Shown here piece by piece: positions 5,175 to 7,888 of a DNA stretch of 7,888 nt (position 1 is the first letter of the stretch; the number at the start of each line of letters is the position of its first letter). Source of the stretch: CAZMFZ01 sp964565665 (GTDB taxonomy: Bacteria > Bacteroidota > Bacteroidia > Cytophagales > UBA9547); the NCBI GenBank assembly GCA_964565665.1, contig CAZMFZ010000141.1, positions 1 through 7,888 on the forward strand, in the 5' to 3' direction. The notes beneath the pieces are model-generated. The model was not told where the DNA came from. It searched no databases and worked only from the letters and a program-made list of their open reading frames with translations. Position numbers and translations under genes: made by a program.

Positions 5175-5858
5175 ATGCTAAAGAAAACCATTTACTTCAT
5201 TGCATCTGCCTTATTGATAGGGTCGCTTGCTTTTGCTCAAGACGATGCCGCAGATGCCCGCAAGAAAAAAGAAAAAGAAACGCGTAAAAACCTCAATGAA
5301 AAAGCCGGTAAAATAGCCCGCAAAGAAGGTAAAAGTCTTGAAAAAGAAGGTTGGAAAAGTGCCCCAGGTGGCTTGCCAATAAAAAAACAATTGGATAATG
5401 TGTATTTGAAACAATCGGAGCAAGATAACGAAGGCTATCCACTTTGGTATATTTCAAATTCACGTGCCACTGCTAATACACAGGCCGCAGCCAAACTATC
5501 GGCAATGGAATTGGCTAAGTTAGATTTGGCAGGTCAGTTAGGTTCTAACATTACAGGTTTAGTGGAAAACAGCGTTGCCAACAGCCAGATTTCAGAAGAA
5601 GAAGCTACCTCAGTTCAAAAAGTAGTAGCGGCATCAAACAATTTGATTTCAGCAAGCTTAGGCAGGGTATTGGTTTTTACCGAATTCTACAAAAAGATGG
5701 GCGACAACATACAATGCTCAGTATTTATAGGTACAAATGCTAAATTGGCAGAACAACAAGCTAAAAAAGCAGTGCGTAAAAAACTAGAAGAGGAAACCAA
5801 TGTGGTACGAGAGAAACTTGATAAAATATTGGGTCTTGATACTGAGGAAGCTAAATAA
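5175..5858 (+). CDS. Secreted LPP20-like protein with charged helical ends
   Basis: 227 residues. Residues 1-21 are a signal peptidase I type signal (MLKKTIYFIASALLIGSLAFA, cut before Q22). There is no lipobox cysteine, so it should be a free periplasmic or exported protein. Residues about 27-60 are very rich in Lys/Glu/Arg and likely helical. The core (about 85-185) has ATANTQAAAKLSAMELAKL, then LAGQLGSNITGLVENSV and, later, RVLVFTEFYKKMGDNIQCSVFIG. This pattern of an alanine-rich helix, a helix with LAxQLxSxI and then paired strands resembles the LPP20/FlgP-type domain of envelope proteins. The C terminus (190-220) is again a Lys/Glu-rich helix. The LPP20 assignment rests on pattern and is moderate; the function is unknown. 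It has its own promoter-like box and converges on mutS2, sharing a terminator with it. Confidence 0.75.
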   Translation: MLKKTIYFIASALLIGSLAFAQDDAADARKKKEKETRKNLNEKAGKIARKEGKSLEKEGWKSAPGGLPIKKQLDNVYLKQSEQDNEGYPLWYISNSRATANTQAAAKLSAMELAKLDLAGQLGSNITGLVENSVANSQISEEEATSVQKVVAASNNLISASLGRVLVFTEFYKKMGDNIQCSVFIGTNAKLAEQQAKKAVRKKLEEETNVVREKLDKILGLDTEEAK

Positions 5859-5882
5859 TAAGAGTGAATATGTAAATTGTAG

Positions 5883-5914
5883 AAAGGGAATGGCTTATAG
5901 CTATTCCCTTTTTT
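5883..5914. terminator. Shared terminator between the convergent LPP20-like gene and mutS2
   Basis: AAAGGGAATGGC (5883-5894) pairs with GCTATTCCCTTT (5900-5911), with one G-U wobble and a TTATA loop, followed by TTT-A-TTTT. This is a textbook intrinsic terminator for the plus-strand gene ending at 5858. The mutS2 stop codon (5913-5915, minus strand) lies in the T tract, so the same hairpin directly follows mutS2. On that side the run after the stem is only TTT then mixed bases, so termination of mutS2 is likely weaker. Confidence 0.85.
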
Positions 5915-7888
5915 ATTTTAACTCAACAATCGTAATGCCATCGCCACCAAATTCCACTTTTTCATCTTTGAAAGTAGATACGAAGCTCACCCTTCGCAGA
6001 TGTTCACGAATAAGTTTTCTCAATATGCCATCGCCTTTGCCATGCAATATCCGCAGTTCGTAGCTGCCTAGAAGTAAGGCGTTATCTAGAAAACTATCTA
6101 CCAAATTTATAGCCTCTTCACCTCTTTTGCCTCGCAAATCTATAGTAGAGCTGAAATTATTCATTCGTTCATTGATATCAATGCCTTGCACCCGCTTAAA
6201 TGCGGGTTGCGATTGCTCTATTAATTTATCTCCGGTGGTTTTTTTCAGTCTATTAAGCTTTACCATAGTTTTCATTTCTCCCACGCTCAATTCTACTTCA
6301 TTTCCTTTTATAGCTGAAACTTTGAATGAAGCATCGCCCCCATCAATTGAAACTTTATCTCCTATTTTGATTGGTTTTTCATCAATTTTTATCTTTGGCT
6401 GGATATTTTGCTCTTTTGGACTGTGTTTTTTCTCAATCTCACGCAATTCAGCTCGCGCTATTTCAGCATCTATTTGGCTGTACTGCCTGGTTTCTTTGAG
6501 TTGCTTTATTATGACTTGGCTTTCCAATTTGGCTTCCTGCACTATTCGCTTTGCTTCAATCTTAGCATTTTGCAATGTCTCCGATTTCGATTTTTCAAGA
6601 AATTCTTTGAGTTCGGCATATTGCTTGGCTGTTTCATCAAGATTTCTTTTCACTTTCAGCACTTCATCATTTTTCTTTTGAAATTCTTGCTTTTCAGTTT
6701 GCAAGTCTTTCACTAGCTTATCTACATTTAGTCGCTTATCGCCTATTTTATTCTTGGCTCTGTTTAGCACATTTTGAGGTAAACCTATTTTCTGTGCTAT
6801 TTCCAAAGCGAAAGAATTGCCTGGTTTGCCAATCTCTAATTCGTAAAGTGGCGAAAGTTGCTCGTAATTATATTTCATAGCCCCATTTACTACGCCTTGG
6901 GTGTTTTCCGCATAAAATTTCAAATTTGAATAGTGTGTGTTTACTACCGCATAGCATTCGTTTCGCACTATTTCCTCTAAAATTGATTCTGCAATTGCTC
7001 CGCCATATTGAGGATCAGTGCCCGTGCCAAATTCATCTATCAATACTAAAGCATTTTTATCTGCATGGTTGATTATTTCTCGCATATTGGTAATGTGCGA
7101 ACTGTAGGTGCTGAGGTCGTTTTCAATCGATTGCTCATCGCCAATATCAATAAAAAGTGAGTTAAATACGCCAAAGTTGCATTGTTCGCCATTCGGAATT
7201 AGCAAGCCGCACTGGTGCATATATTGTAGTAACCCGATGGTTTTCAGTACCACAGATTTTCCACCTGCATTTGGCCCTGAGATAACCAACACTCTATTTT
7301 GAGCATCTAATTTAATAGAAAGCGGAATAATGGATTTGTTTTGCTCTTTATGAGCCAAATAAAGCAAAGGATGAAAAGTTTTTGTCCAATTCAGGTGAAT
7401 TCCCTTGTTTATCTGCTGTTTAGAGGCCTTTATTTTCTCAGCCAATTTAGCTTTGGCATGAATAAAGTCTATTATTCCCAAAAAACGATAGGCTTTTTTG
7501 AGTATGGGTAAATGTTGCCGAATTTCATCTGTAAGTGTTGTGAGAATTCTGATTATTTCTCTTCTCTCATCATTTTCAAGTTCACGTATGCGATTGTTGC
7601 TATCGAATACTTCTATCGGCTCAATATAAACCGTTTGCCCTGTGGCAGATTCATCGTGAATAAATCCTTTTACTTTCCGCTTGTTTTCTGCATACACCGG
7701 TATTACCATTCTCCCATTGCGAATGGTGAGCGAAACATCGTCAGGGGCGAAGCCATCTGCTTTGGCAGCTCTGAGCAAAGTGTCGAGCTTTTTCCGGAGG
7801 CCAGCTTGTTCGCCATACAAATCCGCTCTGATGTTTTGTAATTCCTTCGAAGCATTGTCTTTTATTCTTCCGCTATCATCAATTATTC
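5913..7888 (-). CDS. mutS2: MutS2 ATPase/endonuclease (5' end beyond window)
   Basis: The minus-strand frame is open to the window edge, giving 657 residues; an internal TTG at 7820 is not the start, because matching family sequence (IKDNASKELQNIRADL) continues upstream. MutS2 proteins are about 780-800 residues, so roughly 130 N-terminal residues are missing. Order: helical lever/core region, Walker A GPNAGGKS (7254-7277), Walker B LVLIDEFGTGTDP (about 7012-7050), THYSNLK, a long Lys/Glu-rich coiled coil (about 6400-6740), a KOW-like stretch (GDKVSIDGGDASFKV), and a C-terminal Smr domain with IDLRG (about 6128-6143) and HGKGDGILR (about 6018-6044). MutS2 lacks the mismatch-recognition domain of MutS. 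In studied bacteria it limits recombination or splits collided ribosomes, with Smr as the nuclease or ribosome-acting part. All key motifs are intact. It ends in the terminator shared with the convergent gene. Confidence 0.97.
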   Translation of the reverse strand, partial: IIDDSGRIKDNASKELQNIRADLYGEQAGLRKKLDTLLRAAKADGFAPDDVSLTIRNGRMVIPVYAENKRKVKGFIHDESATGQTVYIEPIEVFDSNNRIRELENDERREIIRILTTLTDEIRQHLPILKKAYRFLGIIDFIHAKAKLAEKIKASKQQINKGIHLNWTKTFHPLLYLAHKEQNKSIIPLSIKLDAQNRVLVISGPNAGGKSVVLKTIGLLQYMHQCGLLIPNGEQCNFGVFNSLFIDIGDEQSIENDLSTYSSHITNMREIINHADKNALVLIDEFGTGTDPQYGGAIAESILEEIVRNECYAVVNTHYSNLKFYAENTQGVVNGAMKYNYEQLSPLYELEIGKPGNSFALEIAQKIGLPQNVLNRAKNKIGDKRLNVDKLVKDLQTEKQEFQKKNDEVLKVKRNLDETAKQYAELKEFLEKSKSETLQNAKIEAKRIVQEAKLESQVIIKQLKETRQYSQIDAEIARAELREIEKKHSPKEQNIQPKIKIDEKPIKIGDKVSIDGGDASFKVSAIKGNEVELSVGEMKTMVKLNRLKKTTGDKLIEQSQPAFKRVQGIDINERMNNFSSTIDLRGKRGEEAINLVDSFLDNALLLGSYELRILHGKGDGILRKLIREHLRRVSFVSTFKDEKVEFGGDGITIVELK

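Noticed and set aside
6127..6681. Plus-strand open frame of 184 codons opposite mutS2
   Set aside because: It is rich in Ser/Phe/Leu, as expected opposite a Lys/Glu-rich coiled coil; mutS2 on the other strand is certain.
7820..7820. TTG at 7820 as the mutS2 start codon
   Set aside because: Family-like sequence (IKDNASKELQNIRADL) continues in frame upstream to the window edge, so the gene is simply cut by the window.

Overview
The window looks like a chromosomal fragment from a member of the Bacteroidota. It is AT-rich. It encodes a type IX secretion system plug-family protein, a machinery confined to that phylum. It has no obvious Shine-Dalgarno sequences ahead of the genes, and it carries -7 boxes of the TAnnTTTG type. 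I cannot place it below phylum level. Most of the window is ordinary housekeeping and cell-envelope sequence. The odd material lies between about 1.4 and 3.3 kb, where two decayed toxin-antitoxin remnants flank a VanZ-like gene and a tandem repeat.

Layout, left to right. A perfect GC-rich hairpin sits at the window edge (2-25). Next comes a secreted T9SS plug-family protein (+, 101-1399). It is followed by a small antitoxin gene with one in-frame stop (+, 1478-1732), overlapping an apparently intact PIN-domain (VapC-type) toxin gene (+, 1716-2186). A small VanZ-family membrane protein follows (+, 2263-2640). Immediately after it is a tandem array of a 41-bp unit, five full copies and one partial (2677-2906); each unit can fold into two short hairpins. 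On the minus strand lies a wrecked HigA/XRE-type antitoxin (3000-3278) with no toxin partner, pressed against the end of a secreted transglutaminase-like protein gene (-, 3287-4336).

Running divergently from the transglutaminase gene are a DUF3332-type lipoprotein gene (+, 4410-4931), a 100-N scaffold gap (4937-5036), a terminator hairpin and a secreted LPP20-like protein gene (+, 5175-5858). That last gene converges on mutS2 (-, 5913 to the window end, 5' end missing). The two share a terminator hairpin, whose T tract holds the mutS2 stop codon.

Functional reading. The plug protein, transglutaminase-like protein, DUF3332 lipoprotein and LPP20-like protein are all exported, and VanZ is membrane-bound, so the region is dominated by envelope functions without forming one operon. 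MutS2 is an unrelated cytoplasmic DNA/ribosome-processing ATPase. I see no rRNA, tRNA, CRISPR array, transposase or integrase. The most unusual items are the 41-bp dual-hairpin repeat, the two broken antitoxins, and evidence that the N gap may have no real length, because its two flanks end in the same 8 bases inside a hairpin arm.
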